Assembly: GCF_039962115.1 (NCBI RefSeq)
Contig: NZ_JAMPKJ010000017.1
Coordinates: 31,971 to 95,970, forward strand
Length of the DNA: 64,000 bases
Origin: Funiculus sociatus GB2-C1
GTDB taxonomy: Bacteria > Cyanobacteriota > Cyanobacteriia > Cyanobacteriales > FACHB-T130
Reading direction: 5' to 3'
Both the position numbers and the translations under genes were made by a program. Shown here piece by piece: positions 34,324 through 45,472 of this stretch (positions are counted from its first letter, which is position 1; every line of letters starts with the position of its first letter). A model generated the notes under the pieces. The model was not told the origin of the DNA. It saw nothing but the letters and a program-made list of their open reading frames with translations, and did no database searches.

Positions 34324-34689
34324 ATGCCTACTGCTTTAGTTGTTGAAGATACTTTAACTGAAAGAGAAATTTTTAGTAGCTGTTTGCGGCGGGGCGGATT
34401 AAATGTTTTGACAGCTAATAACGGAGAAGAAGCCTTAGAAAAAATTCTGGCTTATAAACCTGATGTCATCATTCTAGACGTGGTGCTGCCAGGTCGTAGT
34501 GGATTTGAACTATGCCGCGAGCTGAAAGCTGATGCAGAAACTAACAAAATTCCAGTTGTAATGTGTTCCACGAAAGGAACTGATATGGATAAATTCTGGG
34601 GTCTGAAACAAGGAGCAGATGCTTACATCCCCAAGCCAGTGGATCAAGAAGAACTGTTGCGTACTGTTAAGCAATTAATTAAAAATTAG
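34324..34689 (+). CDS. CheY-like response regulator (PixH/TaxP2/PilH type)
   Basis: A single receiver domain of 121 residues: acidic pair Glu-Asp in ALVVEDTLTERE, phospho-acceptor Asp in VIILDVVLPGRSGFEL, Thr/Ser switch in VVMCSTKGTD and Lys in YIPKPVDQEELL. It has no output domain, like CheY/PilH, and probably acts as the second receiver of the pathway (phosphate sink or motor signal). It lies second in the operon, 132 bases after the PATAN protein and 34 before cheW. Confidence 0.93.
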   Translation: MPTALVVEDTLTEREIFSSCLRRGGLNVLTANNGEEALEKILAYKPDVIILDVVLPGRSGFELCRELKADAETNKIPVVMCSTKGTDMDKFWGLKQGADAYIPKPVDQEELLRTVKQLIKN

Positions 34690-34723
34690 CGTTCGCCCTT
34701 ACTAAAGGGCAAGGAGACAAGCA

Positions 34724-35311
34724 ATGGAATCGGAGTTGTTGTCCACAAACACGACTTTAGCTGAGCTATTTAAAACTCATACCCCAGGACATACAGCAGT
34801 TGTGGGACAGCAGTTTTTGCGGTTCCATCTTTTGCCTGATACTACAGCGCTCTTACCTGTGCATCAGATGACGGAAGTATTGACCATTCCCATAAATCAA
34901 ATTGTGCCTATTCCTCATCTGCCAGCTTGGATAATGGGAGTTTATAACTGGCGTGGTGAGATTTTATGGATGGTAGATTTGGGGCGCTTGGTAGGACTAA
35001 CCCCTTTATATCAACACGCAATTAGCCGCTCAACCTACACAGTAATTGTGATTCATAGCGCACAGCAAGTGTTAGTAAAACAGCGAATAGGTACCCAAAT
35101 TACGGGTAGAAAAATGCTGGGACTGGTGGTTAATCAAGTGGAAGATATGGAATGGTGCGATCCAAATTTAATCCAATCTCCCCTTCAATCGGCTGTAACT
35201 CTTGAACTGCTGCCATTTTTACGAGGTTATTGGATAAAATCCACTGGAGAGATGTTGGTAGTTTTAGACAGCGAATCAGTTTTTGCGGGAATGCCCAACC
35301 AAAAATGTTAA
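34724..35311 (+). CDS. CheW-like adaptor (PixI type)
   Basis: A 195-residue protein with a single CheW domain (about residues 25-190): FHLLPDTTALLPVHQMTEVL, then WIMGVYNWRGEILWMVDLGRL with the typical NWRGE motif, and GLVVNQVEDM. It should couple the MCP encoded next to the CheA hybrid. The N-terminal 25 residues are a short extension. Confidence 0.92.
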   Translation: MESELLSTNTTLAELFKTHTPGHTAVVGQQFLRFHLLPDTTALLPVHQMTEVLTIPINQIVPIPHLPAWIMGVYNWRGEILWMVDLGRLVGLTPLYQHAISRSTYTVIVIHSAQQVLVKQRIGTQITGRKMLGLVVNQVEDMEWCDPNLIQSPLQSAVTLELLPFLRGYWIKSTGEMLVVLDSESVFAGMPNQKC

Positions 35312-35423
35312 TCTTTTTAACCAATTTATTTTTTGAATTTAGTTGGTTTTACCCTATTAAATTCTCAATTTATTAGCCCAGTCAAATAGCCATAATTCTC
35401 TATAGCTGAGAGAACTTTCATAT

Positions 35424-38400
35424 ATGCATCAACCATCCGATCCTCAACCTAACACAACAAAAGTCACAACTAACGGTCGCGGTCGCCTAAATGGTCGCAA
35501 AGTAACTGCTAAGCATCAAGAGCCTATTCCTCTTAAACTAACTGCTACTCAACAAGACTTTAACGAATACCAGAGCCTTGAGCAAAATGCAGATAACTTG
35601 GTGAGGGATGGACTAGAGCAAAAAAAACAAGAAAAACCTAGTCAGCAGCCGCAAAAACTAAGTTTACCAAAAAAAAGCTCCACCCTCCGCAGCCAATTGC
35701 TAACAACAATCCTACCTGTGGTATTGGCACCTCTGGCTATAGCTGGAGCGGCGTTCTGGGCAATAAATAACTATCAGGCAGCTCGTAGCACTGACTCAAA
35801 GTTATGGAATGACGCTATGCTATCCTCCGACCTAGCTGGCAGCAAGGTTAAGGATGCTTTTACCGTTCCATCCTCTTTAGCAGAAAATCCTTTAATTATT
35901 AATGCTGCTCGCGCTGCTACTAAATCAACCCAAACCGTTCAACCTAATCAGTTAACACCTTCTCAAGCAAAGGTGAATTTGGCAGTTCCAAAACCACCCC
36001 AGCCTAGCCCAACATTAAATTATTATTTGCAGGCAACCGCGAAAAAACAGAATTTTCCCGAATTATTGTTTACCGACCAAAATGGGTTAGTTGTTGCTTC
36101 AGCGGCTCCTGTTGAAAATACTGTCCAGAGTGGCAATGAATGGTGGCAAAAAGCAAAAAGTGAAGGTCAGTGGATTAGTGAATTTAAGCTTGAGCAAGGC
36201 AGAAATCCTAGTATTGAACTGAGCAACGCAATTAAAGATCCAAATTCAGGCGAATTTCTAGGTGTCATTAAGAGTGTAATGACTGCTGCCAACTTTGACG
36301 ATTTGGCAGAGCCTTTAAAACATATAGGTCTCAGCGCATCGGAAAAAATTCAGATTTTAGCTCCTGCAAGCAAAGCCGTTATCAGCACAATAACGCCTAA
36401 TGGCACTATTGGTAACGCAGAGCTGCTAGGGGGTGAGCCGATTTTCCAAAAGGCAACAGCTCTGTTAGAAGAACTAAAAGCACAAAAAACTGTTTTTGGA
36501 GAAAAGCCAAGTTTAGGGAGAAAGCCTAGCTATTTTACTACTAGAGATCAACTCCAAGGACTAACTATTATTCCCTTTGTTCACGAACAAGGACAGTTAG
36601 TTTTAAGCACCTCCTTCAATTACGACGACAGAAAGTATACCCTTGCCGTCGTTCCCGGCATAGACTTAGTCAGCGTAACCTCGATTGAGCTTTCTGAGAT
36701 TGGAGCCGCAGGGAATGAGCATGGCCTAATATTTGTCCTAATTTTCCTCACCCTAGGAGCAGTTGGTACAGGGATTGTAGTGAGCTTAGCACGCCGTTGG
36801 TCTGCACCTTTAAAAGAATTAACGGGTACATCAGAGCAGCTAGCGGCTGGAAATTTGGATGCCTACGTTGAACCTCGCGGTACTGCGGAAACCCAAACTT
36901 TGGCTCTTAGCTTTAATAACCTGGTGGCTAGAGTCAAAGACTTGTTACGCAAACAAGAATTTGAAGCAAAACGGGCAAAGTTATTTGCTGAGATCTCCAC
37001 CAGCGCTAGAGAATCGCTAGATGTCAAGGAGGTATTTGAAAAAGCAGTTACTGGCGCTCAACAAATCCTCAACGCGGAACGAATGTTCCTGTATCGCTTC
37101 AACCCGGACTGGAGTGGGAATGTAGTTGCTGAAGCAGTGGCACCCAGTTGGCCTTCGTGCTTGAATAAGGTAGTTAATGACACCTACTTTACACAATCAG
37201 ACGTAGGAGTAGAACTATACCGCAATGGTCGTGTCTTTGTCATTGATAACATTTACAAAGCCAATCTCAATCCTTGCCATATCAGGTTGTATGAGGAATT
37301 TGGCATCAAGGCTAATATAATTACGCCAATTGTCAGCGGCGATAAACTACTAGGCTTGATGTGTACCCAGCAGTGTTCATCTCCTCGAAATTGGCAGCAA
37401 TATGAAGTCGATTTCTGCACGCAGTTGTCCACTCAAGTGGGGCTAGCTTTAGACCGGATTAGCTATTTAGAAAAAAAACAAGCTGAAGCCAAACAGCAAG
37501 AAGTTGAAGCCAAGCGCATACAACTGTCTGCTGATATTGCTACCAGCGCGAGGGAAACTTTAGATGTCAAGGAGGTTTTCCAGAAAGCAGTTACTGGCGT
37601 TCAACAAATCCTCAATGTAGAACGGGTGTTTCTGTATCGGTTCAACGCTGACTGGAGTGGGGATATTGTCGCCGAAGCAGTTGCACTTGGTTGGCCTTCT
37701 TGCCTGAAGATGCAAGTTAGTGACACATACTTCACCGACTCTAATGTGGGAGTAGAACGGTATCGTAATGGTCGCATATTTGTCATTGATGACATTTACA
37801 AAGCCAATCTCACGGATTGTCACGTAGAGTTGTATGAGCGACTAAAAATCAAGGCCAATATAATCACGCCGCTAGTTAGTGGCGACAAGTTATTAGGCTT
37901 GATGTGTACGCAGCAATGCTCATCTTCTCGGAATTGGCAGCAGTATGAAGTTGACTTTTGTACGCAGTTATCTACCCAAGTAGGCTTAGCTTTAGACCGT
38001 ATCAATTTCCTCAAACAGAAGGAAGCTGAAGCCAAACAGCAAGAAGTTGAAGCCAAGCGCATACAGCTGTGTGCCGACATTGCTACCAGTGCGAGGGAAA
38101 CTTTAGATGTTAAAGAGGTGTTTGAAAAAGCGGTGACAGGCGCTCAACAAATCCTCAATGCAGAACGGGTATTCTTATATCGTTTCAACCCGGACTGGAG
38201 TGGAGTTGTGGTCGCTGAAGCGGTGATGCCAGGTTTGCCTTCGTGCCTGCAAATTAAGGTGACAGATACCTACTTCACCGACTCTAATGTGGGAGTAGAA
38301 CTGTATCGAAATGGGCGCGTATTTGTCATTGATGACATTTACAAAGGCAAACTCACCCCTTGTCACATTGAATTGTATGAGCGATTAAAAATCAAGGCAA

Positions 38401-41234
38401 ACGTAATTACGCCGATTGTCAGCGGCGATAAACTACTGGGATTGATGTGTACCCAGCAGTGTTCATCTGCTCGGAATTGGCAACAGTATGAACTCGATTT
38501 CTGCACTCAGTTGTCTACTCAAGTAGGATTAGCTTTAGACAGGATAACTTTCCTAGAACAGAAGGAATTTGAAGCCAAACAACAAGAAGTCGAAGGCAAG
38601 CGAATACAACTATGTGCCGACATTGCTACTAGCGCTAGGGAAACTCTAGACGTAAAGGAGGTTTTTGCGAAAGCAGTTACTGGCGCTCAACAAATCCTCA
38701 ACGCGGAGCGAGTATTCCTGTATCGATTCAATCCAGACTGGAGTGGAGATGTTGTTGCTGAAGCAATGATATCAGAATTGCCGACCTGTATGAACCTGAC
38801 CATTACTGACACCTACTTTACCGATTCACAGGTGGGGATAGAGAGGTATCGTAAGGGTCGTGTATTTGTCATCAATGATATTTATCAAGCCAATCTGACG
38901 GGTTGCCACATTGAGTTGTATGAGCGATTAAAAATCAAGGCAAACGTAATTACGCCGATTGTCAGCGGTGATAAACTACTCGGCTTAATGTGTACCCAGC
39001 AGTGTTCAACGTCTCGCAATTGGCAGCAGTATGAAGTTGACTTTTGCACGCAGTTGTCCACTCAAGTCGGGCTAGCTCTAGATAGGATCAATTTCCTGAA
39101 ACAAAAGGAAGCTGAAGCGAAACAGCGAGAAGTCGAAGCCAAGCTAACACAACTGTTTGCAGACATTGCCAATAGTGCGCGTGAATCTCTAAATGTCCAA
39201 GAGGTTTTCGACAAAGCAGTTGTTGGCGCTCAACAAATTCTCAATGCAGAACGAGTGTTCCTGTATCGCTTTAACCCGGACTGGAGTGGAATTGTGGTTG
39301 CGGAAGCGATGATGCCGGGATTGCCGAGTTGCATGAATATAAAAGTTGCTGATACCTACTTCACCGACTCGCAGGAGGGGGTAGAACTGTATCGTCAGGG
39401 TCGTGTATTTGTCATTGATGATATCTATCAATCGAATCTCACGCCTTGTCACATTGAGTTGTACGAGCGATTAAAAATCAAAGCCAATGCGATCGCCCCG
39501 ATTGTCAGCGGTGATAAACTACTGGGGTTGATGTGTGTCCAGCAGTGTTCATCTCCTCGGGTTTGGCAGCAGTCGGAAGTCGCCATCTGCACGCAGTTGA
39601 CTACTCAAGTCGGCTTAGCGATAGACCGGATTGGTTACTTGGAACAGAAGGAAGCTGAAGCCAAGCGATCGCAACTTTTATCAAATATTACGCTTCGCAT
39701 TCGCGAATCTCTTAAGCTGGAGGACATCCTTAGCACAACAGTCGAAGAGGTGCGACACGCATTTAACACAGAGCGATTGATCGTCTATCGCTTCGATGCT
39801 AACTGGGATGGGACAGTGATCGCAGAATCTGTGGAAACGGGTTGGATGCCCACTCAAGGAGTCAAAATTGAAGACACCTGCTTGAAAGAAACGAGCGGGG
39901 GAAGCTACAACAAGGGGCGCATCCGTGCCATTGACGATATTTATCAAGCTGGTTTGAACGATTGTCACATCAAGATGTTGGAGCGCCTTCAAGTCAAGGC
40001 CAACTTGGTCGCGCCGATTATGTTAGACAACGAGCTATTCGGCTTGATGATTGCTCATCAGTGTTCCAAAGCTCGCACTTGGCAGAAGGGTGAAATCGAT
40101 TTGTTCATGCAGTTGGCAACTCAAGTAGGTCTTGCGCTGAACCAAGCAACTCTCGTAGAACAGATTCAAACTTTGCTGGCAGCTCAAGAGGAAGCTACCC
40201 GTCAACAAGCTGAAAATGCCCAACAGCAAAGGTTAGCGAAGGAAGCCCTACAAAGACGGGCGCTGGAACTGCTCTTGGAAGTAGATCCGGTGAGTAAAGG
40301 CGACCTTACCATTCGGGCGCAAGTGACTGAGGATGAAATCGGCACTATTGCTGACTCCTATAATGCGACGATCTCTAGCTTGCGGAAAATCGTCAATCAG
40401 GTGCAAACCGCCGCTAAACAAGTGACAGCAACTACCAGTAGTAATGAAGTTTCTGTCCAAGAGCTATCGACAGAAGCCCTGCGGCAAACTGAAGAAATTT
40501 TAGCGGCGCTGGATCGAATTCAGGAAATGTCCAGCTCAATTCGAGCGGTTGCCGCTAATGCTGAACAAGCGGAGGCTGCTGTGCAACAAGCTACCCAAAT
40601 TGTGAAAGAAGGTGACGCTGCCATGAACCGGACGGTGAACGGAATTTTGGCAATTCGGGAAACCGTAGCAGAAACCTCTAAAAAGGTCAAGCGTTTGGGC
40701 GAATCTTCGCAAAAGATTTCCAAAGTGGTGAACCTAATTGGCACCTTTGCTGCCCAAACCAACTTGTTGGCGTTGAATGCTTCTATCGAAGCTGCCCGCG
40801 CTGGAGAAGAAGGTCGAGGCTTTGCTGTGGTTGCGGATGAAGTGCGATCGCTTGCTCGACAATCTGCGGCAGCAACGGCTGAAATTGAAAAGTTGGTAGC
40901 AGGCATTCAGGCGGAAACTAATGAGGTGGTTGCAGCGATGGAATCTGGCACCGAGCAGGTGGTAACAGGTACGAAGCTGGTGGATGAAGCCCGCCAGAAC
41001 CTGAATAAAATTACTGCTGCCAGTGTCCAGATCAGCTCCTTGGTGGAGGCGATCGCTCAAGCTGCGGCGGTGCAGTCCAAAGCTTCCGATGAAGTTACTC
41101 AAACAATGAGCAACGTAGCAGCGATCGCCAATAAAACTTCAACAGGAGCTACTGAAGTATCCGCCTCCTTTAAGGAACTGCTGGCGTTGGCTCAAGAACT
41201 GCAAGCTAACGTTGGTAAATTCAAAGTGCAATAA
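35424..41234 (+). CDS. PixJ-like methyl-accepting protein with six tandem cyanobacteriochrome-type GAF domains
   Basis: A 1936-residue photoreceptor-like MCP. Order: basic leader, helix near 95-115, an extracytoplasmic Cache-like region ([29 protein letters not shown]), second helix near 435-457, HAMP, six GAF domains (from about residue 520 to 1575), a second HAMP-like unit, and the signalling hairpin ([20 protein letters not shown]). GAF1-5 repeat with an exact 543-bp period (starts 36981, 37524, 38067, 38610, 39153), separated by coiled-coil linkers; GAF6 is more diverged. Every GAF has the cyanobacteriochrome Cys-His: C618, C799, C980, C1161, C1342, C1514. The DXCF position reads DTYF in GAF1-5 and DTCL in GAF6. 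It should bind bilin and drive phototaxis. Very long compared with Synechocystis PixJ, which has two GAFs. Confidence 0.9.
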   Translation: MHQPSDPQPNTTKVTTNGRGRLNGRKVTAKHQEPIPLKLTATQQDFNEYQSLEQNADNLVRDGLEQKKQEKPSQQPQKLSLPKKSSTLRSQLLTTILPVVLAPLAIAGAAFWAINNYQAARSTDSKLWNDAMLSSDLAGSKVKDAFTVPSSLAENPLIINAARAATKSTQTVQPNQLTPSQAKVNLAVPKPPQPSPTLNYYLQATAKKQNFPELLFTDQNGLVVASAAPVENTVQSGNEWWQKAKSEGQWISEFKLEQGRNPSIELSNAIKDPNSGEFLGVIKSVMTAANFDDLAEPLKHIGLSASEKIQILAPASKAVISTITPNGTIGNAELLGGEPIFQKATALLEELKAQKTVFGEKPSLGRKPSYFTTRDQLQGLTIIPFVHEQGQLVLSTSFNYDDRKYTLAVVPGIDLVSVTSIELSEIGAAGNEHGLIFVLIFLTLGAVGTGIVVSLARRWSAPLKELTGTSEQLAAGNLDAYVEPRGTAETQTLALSFNNLVARVKDLLRKQEFEAKRAKLFAEISTSARESLDVKEVFEKAVTGAQQILNAERMFLYRFNPDWSGNVVAEAVAPSWPSCLNKVVNDTYFTQSDVGVELYRNGRVFVIDNIYKANLNPCHIRLYEEFGIKANIITPIVSGDKLLGLMCTQQCSSPRNWQQYEVDFCTQLSTQVGLALDRISYLEKKQAEAKQQEVEAKRIQLSADIATSARETLDVKEVFQKAVTGVQQILNVERVFLYRFNADWSGDIVAEAVALGWPSCLKMQVSDTYFTDSNVGVERYRNGRIFVIDDIYKANLTDCHVELYERLKIKANIITPLVSGDKLLGLMCTQQCSSSRNWQQYEVDFCTQLSTQVGLALDRINFLKQKEAEAKQQEVEAKRIQLCADIATSARETLDVKEVFEKAVTGAQQILNAERVFLYRFNPDWSGVVVAEAVMPGLPSCLQIKVTDTYFTDSNVGVELYRNGRVFVIDDIYKGKLTPCHIELYERLKIKANVITPIVSGDKLLGLMCTQQCSSARNWQQYELDFCTQLSTQVGLALDRITFLEQKEFEAKQQEVEGKRIQLCADIATSARETLDVKEVFAKAVTGAQQILNAERVFLYRFNPDWSGDVVAEAMISELPTCMNLTITDTYFTDSQVGIERYRKGRVFVINDIYQANLTGCHIELYERLKIKANVITPIVSGDKLLGLMCTQQCSTSRNWQQYEVDFCTQLSTQVGLALDRINFLKQKEAEAKQREVEAKLTQLFADIANSARESLNVQEVFDKAVVGAQQILNAERVFLYRFNPDWSGIVVAEAMMPGLPSCMNIKVADTYFTDSQEGVELYRQGRVFVIDDIYQSNLTPCHIELYERLKIKANAIAPIVSGDKLLGLMCVQQCSSPRVWQQSEVAICTQLTTQVGLAIDRIGYLEQKEAEAKRSQLLSNITLRIRESLKLEDILSTTVEEVRHAFNTERLIVYRFDANWDGTVIAESVETGWMPTQGVKIEDTCLKETSGGSYNKGRIRAIDDIYQAGLNDCHIKMLERLQVKANLVAPIMLDNELFGLMIAHQCSKARTWQKGEIDLFMQLATQVGLALNQATLVEQIQTLLAAQEEATRQQAENAQQQRLAKEALQRRALELLLEVDPVSKGDLTIRAQVTEDEIGTIADSYNATISSLRKIVNQVQTAAKQVTATTSSNEVSVQELSTEALRQTEEILAALDRIQEMSSSIRAVAANAEQAEAAVQQATQIVKEGDAAMNRTVNGILAIRETVAETSKKVKRLGESSQKISKVVNLIGTFAAQTNLLALNASIEAARAGEEGRGFAVVADEVRSLARQSAAATAEIEKLVAGIQAETNEVVAAMESGTEQVVTGTKLVDEARQNLNKITAASVQISSLVEAIAQAAAVQSKASDEVTQTMSNVAAIANKTSTGATEVSASFKELLALAQELQANVGKFKVQ

Positions 41235-41235
41235 G

Positions 41236-41460
41236 GGTTGAGAGTTGAAAGGTTGAAGGTTATCCCATAGTTGAAAGTTGAAAGGTTGAAGGTTTTAAAT
41301 AGTTGAGGGTTGAAGGTTTCAATGTTGAAGGTTCAAAAGCCAACCTGCAACCTACAACCTTCTAACCTGCAACCTACAACCTTCTAACTTGCAACCTTCT
41401 AACTTGCAACCTACAACCTTCTAACCTGTAACCTTCAACCGTTTAAAATCTTCAACTCTT
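41236..41460. repeat. heptad-like repeat array forming a large inverted repeat between MCP and CheA genes
   Basis: The left half (41236-41334) is built from GTTGAAAGGTTGAAGGTT-like units, the right half (41341-41456) from AACCTTCAAC/AACCTGCAACCTACAACCTTCT units, i.e. complementary to the left. The 230-base gap can fold into one long imperfect hairpin within the polycistronic mRNA. No gene present. Confidence 0.85.
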
Positions 41461-41464
41461 TGAT

Positions 41465-44400
41465 ATGGCGATCGACTCTGATATCCGCGACCAAGCCTAT
41501 CAGTTTTTTATTCAAGAAGCTTCAGAACTGTTGCAACTAATTGAAGCCGAGTTGCTGACACTGAAGACAGAGCGCAGTACCCCTAAAGTTCACAACCTAA
41601 TGCGTGCCGCCCACTCAATAAAAGGTGGAGCTGCTTGCGTGGGACTGGAAACAATCAAAATCTTAGCTCACCGCCTAGAAGATTTCTTTAAAGCACTCTA
41701 CAACGAGGAAATTCAGATTGATGATGAATTAGAAACCTTGCTGTTGCAGGCTTATGATTGTCTCCGCCTGCCTTTAATGGATGAAATTACCACTGGTTAT
41801 TTCAATCCAGAGCAGGCAATGGCAATAGCAGAACCTGTGTTTGCACAAATTGAGGGGCAATTAGGAGATTTTCTGGGAGGAGAAGACCCCATTCTCAATC
41901 CAGTTGAATTGGGAATAGATATTACCTTATCTATATTTGAAGTGGACGTAGCGCAGGAACTGGATCGCCTTACCAATGTTGTGATCTATCCTGAAGGCAA
42001 CGAAGTAGCGGGAGAATTACGTGCAATAGCAGATGTATTTACCGGAATAGCAGAACTATTGAATCTGCCAGGATTTGGAGCGATCGCCCAAACTACTATA
42101 GCGGCTCTCAATGCTCATCCAGAGCAAACTCTACAAATTGCACAACTAGCATTAGCTGATTTTAAGGCAGGTAGGGAAGCAGTGCTGGCAGGCGATCGCG
42201 CTGAAGGCGGTGTCCCCTCCCCTGCTTTAGCACAACTTGCTGTACCCACACCCACGGTACTTACAGTAGCAGAGCTACTTACTCAAGAGAAGACAACAGA
42301 GGCAATTCCTTCTGTGGATGAACTTTTTGGAATCTTTGACCTGACATCCCAGACGAAAGAACTAACAACCCGCTCCAATATTGATGTATCAGATACGATT
42401 TCCGTCACCTCACCAGAGGAAGTCCATGCGATCGTTTTAGTTCCTCAAGAAGAAGAGATATTAACTCCGATTCTTTCTGTGGATGAGATTTTGGCTCTCT
42501 CTGCCTCGCCACCCAAAACTACAGAGATTTCCCAGGTTTCTAAAAGTAGCAAATCAGACTGGAGTGCGGTTCTTTCAACAGAAGATAATTTTCTAGGAAG
42601 TGACTTATTGATTCAAGAGGAAACTATTGATTTCACCTATTCTTTAGAAGAGCTCATTGATGATTTTCTGTCTAGCCAGCAATCTCCAGAAAATTCAAAT
42701 TTATTGGAAGTTGAAGAATTAGAGCTAATGACGATTGCAACAGAAGAAGTTTCAGAAAGTGATTTAATAATTCAAAAAAGTATATTTGATGAAGTTCATT
42801 GCTTAGAAGAATATTTAATTAACGGTTTTTCAGAATTACCAAATACAGAAATTGCAGATATAGTTGGTGTAAAAACTTCTAATGACATCACTACAGAAGA
42901 GCAAATTACTAAAATAGAGCTAGCCAAAGAAGAAACTGAGTTGGTTAGAATTCCGCCGCTTCCAGCCACCCCAGTTTCTACACCACCTCAAGAACTGTAT
43001 TCGGACTTAGTTGAAGCGCCATCCCCAGATAAAATTAAAAATTTAGTTAAATCAATTGAGCAGGTATTTGACAGTTTGCCTCTGGTAGAAGAGTTTCCTG
43101 CTACTTATATCGCACAAAAAGACTCTTTAAAGGAAGTTTCTAATATAACTACTCCCAATTCTGAATTGGGGGATACTGCCAACAATCAAAAATCTAACCT
43201 TCCCGTACTCCCATTAACCAAATCCGCCCGCCAAAATCCAAAAACGATTCTTGAGCCTGCTGTCCAAGAAAACAATGAAGCCACTTCATCTCCCACAAAT
43301 CCGACCCATCACCTTTCCGTCAGAGTTGATCTAGATCGGCTAGAACGAATGAATAATTTGGTGGGTGAATTATCCATCAATCGAAATAGCCTTTCTCTAC
43401 AAAATGAGCAATTGCAGGGGACTGTTCAAGAGCTGCTGCGTCGGTTGGGGAAATTTCAGGAACTAGCAAATCATCTTCGCGATTTATCAGACGAGATGCT
43501 AGTAGCTCCTTCGAGGGTGCTGTTAGCTGAGCGGCACGAAGTTCGTGACCAGACACGAAAGCTGACTCAGGGAAAGAAAGATTTATCTCTAAACTTTAAA
43601 ATTTCAGGGGAAGGCAAAGAATCCTTACTCAGCAATGCCAGTTCGCTCAACGGCGGCAACCCACCCACGCGGCTGGCTCCTCAGGACGCACTTCGTGCTG
43701 AGGAGCTAACAACACTCAGCACTCAAACTGAGTTTGACTCTCTAGAGATGGACAGCTATGGAGAACTGCACTCCCTGCTGCAAGACACTCTTGAAGAAAT
43801 GGCGCAACTCGAAGAAATAGTGGGTGACGTTGCACTGCTAGCTGGGCAATCCAGCCAGACTATAGAAAGCCAACGTCAAATGGTCACACATCTGCGGGAC
43901 GATCTGATGTGGGCGCGGATGCTTCCCCTTGGTGAAGTTTTGACTCGCTATCCTCGCACATTACGCGACTTATCCACAACTTACGATAAACCAGTCGATC
44001 TGAAATTGAGCGGGACAGGAGTTTTAGTTGATAAAGCAGTCTTGGAAAAACTCTACGACCCTTTATTGCACTTACTTCGTAATGCCTTCGATCATGGCAT
44101 TGAGCCACCAGAAGTGCGCCGTCAGCAAAAAAAACCGGAGCGGGGTCAGATTGAAATTCGCGCCTACCACCAAGGAAGTCAAACCGTTATTGAAGTGCGG
44201 GATGACGGTCAAGGCATCAATTTGGAACGCATCCGCAATCGAGCAGTAGATTTAGGGTTGCTGTCATCAAAACAACTAGCTACAACTCCGACAGATCAAC
44301 TCTTTGATTTGTTATACGAGCCAGGATTTTCAACAGCAACTCAAGTGAGCGAACTTTCTGGTCGAGGAGTTGGCTTGGATGTGGTGCGATCGCAATTGCG

Positions 44401-45418
44401 ATCGCTCAAAGGCACGGTCACGGTGACATCTACTCTCGGACGAGGTACCACCTTTACCTTACGCATCCCACTGACGCTGACTATTGCCAAATTACTCGTT
44501 GGTTTGGTGGGTTCAACTGCCTATGCCTTACCCTCTGACAGCATCGAAGAAATTTTAATTCCTAAATCTGACCAGGTGAAGCGATCTGGGAAACAGAGAT
44601 TCTTGCACTGGAGGAAGCGAATTGTCCCTGTCTATCATTTATCTGAACTACTAGATTATGCAGTTCCATTGCCGGAATCAATCCCTAGCCAAGCATTGGT
44701 AGCCGTTCCTTCTCCAGAAGATTGGGCATCACCGATGCTGCTGCTGCGCCAAGATAATCAATTTCTAGCTTTAGAAATCGACCGCTTAGTCACAGAGCAA
44801 GAACTGGTAATTAAACCCTTTGGTGGAGCGATCGCGCCTCCGAGTTATATCTATGGCTGCACTATTTTAGGGGATGGTAGTTTGATTCCAGTGATTGATG
44901 GCGCAACTCTTATCAACCAGTTTATTGGGCAAGGTCAGAATGCGCTTGTCACTACCACTTTACCCGATTTGCCAGCTTCTACCCCAATTAAAACTGCATT
45001 GACTGATAAAACTAAGGTATCAACCAATACTGCCAAATCTCCCCTAGTTTTAATCGTAGATGACTCAATCGCTTTGCGACAAACCTTAGCCTTGACTCTG
45101 CAAAAAGTAGGTTATAGAGTTTTGCAAGCAAGAGATGGTCGCGAAGCTATCGAACACTTGCAGCAAAACTCAAGCATCCAAATGGTAGTTTGTGATATTG
45201 AAATGCCTAATATGAATGGCTTTGAATTTCTCAACCATCGTCGTCAAGAACCACTGCTATCAAAAATTCCAGTTATCATGCTGACGAGTCGCAGCAGTGA
45301 TAAACACCGACAACTAGCGGCTCACTTGGGAGCCAGCGCCTACTTCACCAAGCCTTACTTAGATCAAGAATTTTTAGCAGCAATCAAAACTCTTATTGAC
45401 AAAGAGGGTAGTAGGTAA
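41465..45418 (+). CDS. hybrid CheA histidine kinase with C-terminal receiver (PixL/TaxAY type)
   Basis: A 1317-residue CheA. Residues 1-120 are an HPt domain with the phospho-His in AAHSIKGGAA; a long linker (about 130-610) contains five spaced acidic-hydrophobic motifs; then the dimerisation region (LERMNNLVGELSINRNSL), the HATPase (HLLRNAFDHGIEPP, VRDDGQGI, SGRGVGLDVV), a CheW-like regulatory domain (about 1010-1150), and a receiver (acidic pair in LIVDDSIA, Asp in VVCDIEMPNMNG, Lys in YFTKPYL). All catalytic motifs are intact. It takes signals from the upstream MCP via CheW and phosphorylates the CheY-type and PATAN receivers. Confidence 0.94.
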   Translation: MAIDSDIRDQAYQFFIQEASELLQLIEAELLTLKTERSTPKVHNLMRAAHSIKGGAACVGLETIKILAHRLEDFFKALYNEEIQIDDELETLLLQAYDCLRLPLMDEITTGYFNPEQAMAIAEPVFAQIEGQLGDFLGGEDPILNPVELGIDITLSIFEVDVAQELDRLTNVVIYPEGNEVAGELRAIADVFTGIAELLNLPGFGAIAQTTIAALNAHPEQTLQIAQLALADFKAGREAVLAGDRAEGGVPSPALAQLAVPTPTVLTVAELLTQEKTTEAIPSVDELFGIFDLTSQTKELTTRSNIDVSDTISVTSPEEVHAIVLVPQEEEILTPILSVDEILALSASPPKTTEISQVSKSSKSDWSAVLSTEDNFLGSDLLIQEETIDFTYSLEELIDDFLSSQQSPENSNLLEVEELELMTIATEEVSESDLIIQKSIFDEVHCLEEYLINGFSELPNTEIADIVGVKTSNDITTEEQITKIELAKEETELVRIPPLPATPVSTPPQELYSDLVEAPSPDKIKNLVKSIEQVFDSLPLVEEFPATYIAQKDSLKEVSNITTPNSELGDTANNQKSNLPVLPLTKSARQNPKTILEPAVQENNEATSSPTNPTHHLSVRVDLDRLERMNNLVGELSINRNSLSLQNEQLQGTVQELLRRLGKFQELANHLRDLSDEMLVAPSRVLLAERHEVRDQTRKLTQGKKDLSLNFKISGEGKESLLSNASSLNGGNPPTRLAPQDALRAEELTTLSTQTEFDSLEMDSYGELHSLLQDTLEEMAQLEEIVGDVALLAGQSSQTIESQRQMVTHLRDDLMWARMLPLGEVLTRYPRTLRDLSTTYDKPVDLKLSGTGVLVDKAVLEKLYDPLLHLLRNAFDHGIEPPEVRRQQKKPERGQIEIRAYHQGSQTVIEVRDDGQGINLERIRNRAVDLGLLSSKQLATTPTDQLFDLLYEPGFSTATQVSELSGRGVGLDVVRSQLRSLKGTVTVTSTLGRGTTFTLRIPLTLTIAKLLVGLVGSTAYALPSDSIEEILIPKSDQVKRSGKQRFLHWRKRIVPVYHLSELLDYAVPLPESIPSQALVAVPSPEDWASPMLLLRQDNQFLALEIDRLVTEQELVIKPFGGAIAPPSYIYGCTILGDGSLIPVIDGATLINQFIGQGQNALVTTTLPDLPASTPIKTALTDKTKVSTNTAKSPLVLIVDDSIALRQTLALTLQKVGYRVLQARDGREAIEHLQQNSSIQMVVCDIEMPNMNGFEFLNHRRQEPLLSKIPVIMLTSRSSDKHRQLAAHLGASAYFTKPYLDQEFLAAIKTLIDKEGSR

Positions 45419-45472
45419 TTGGTAACTATCCCTCCCCTCTCTTTTTCTCCCTCTCCCACTCAGCCAAGAGCA

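Noticed and set aside
36981..39700. Direct repeats of 543 bases considered as a CRISPR or satellite array
   Set aside because: The repeats are coding, in frame and encode whole GAF domains.
37560..40906. Several minus-strand frames opposite the MCP gene
   Set aside because: They recur with the 543-bp period, which is explained by the repeats of the plus-strand gene.
41236..41460. Short regular repeats considered as a CRISPR array
   Set aside because: Units are contiguous without unique spacers and the two halves are complementary.
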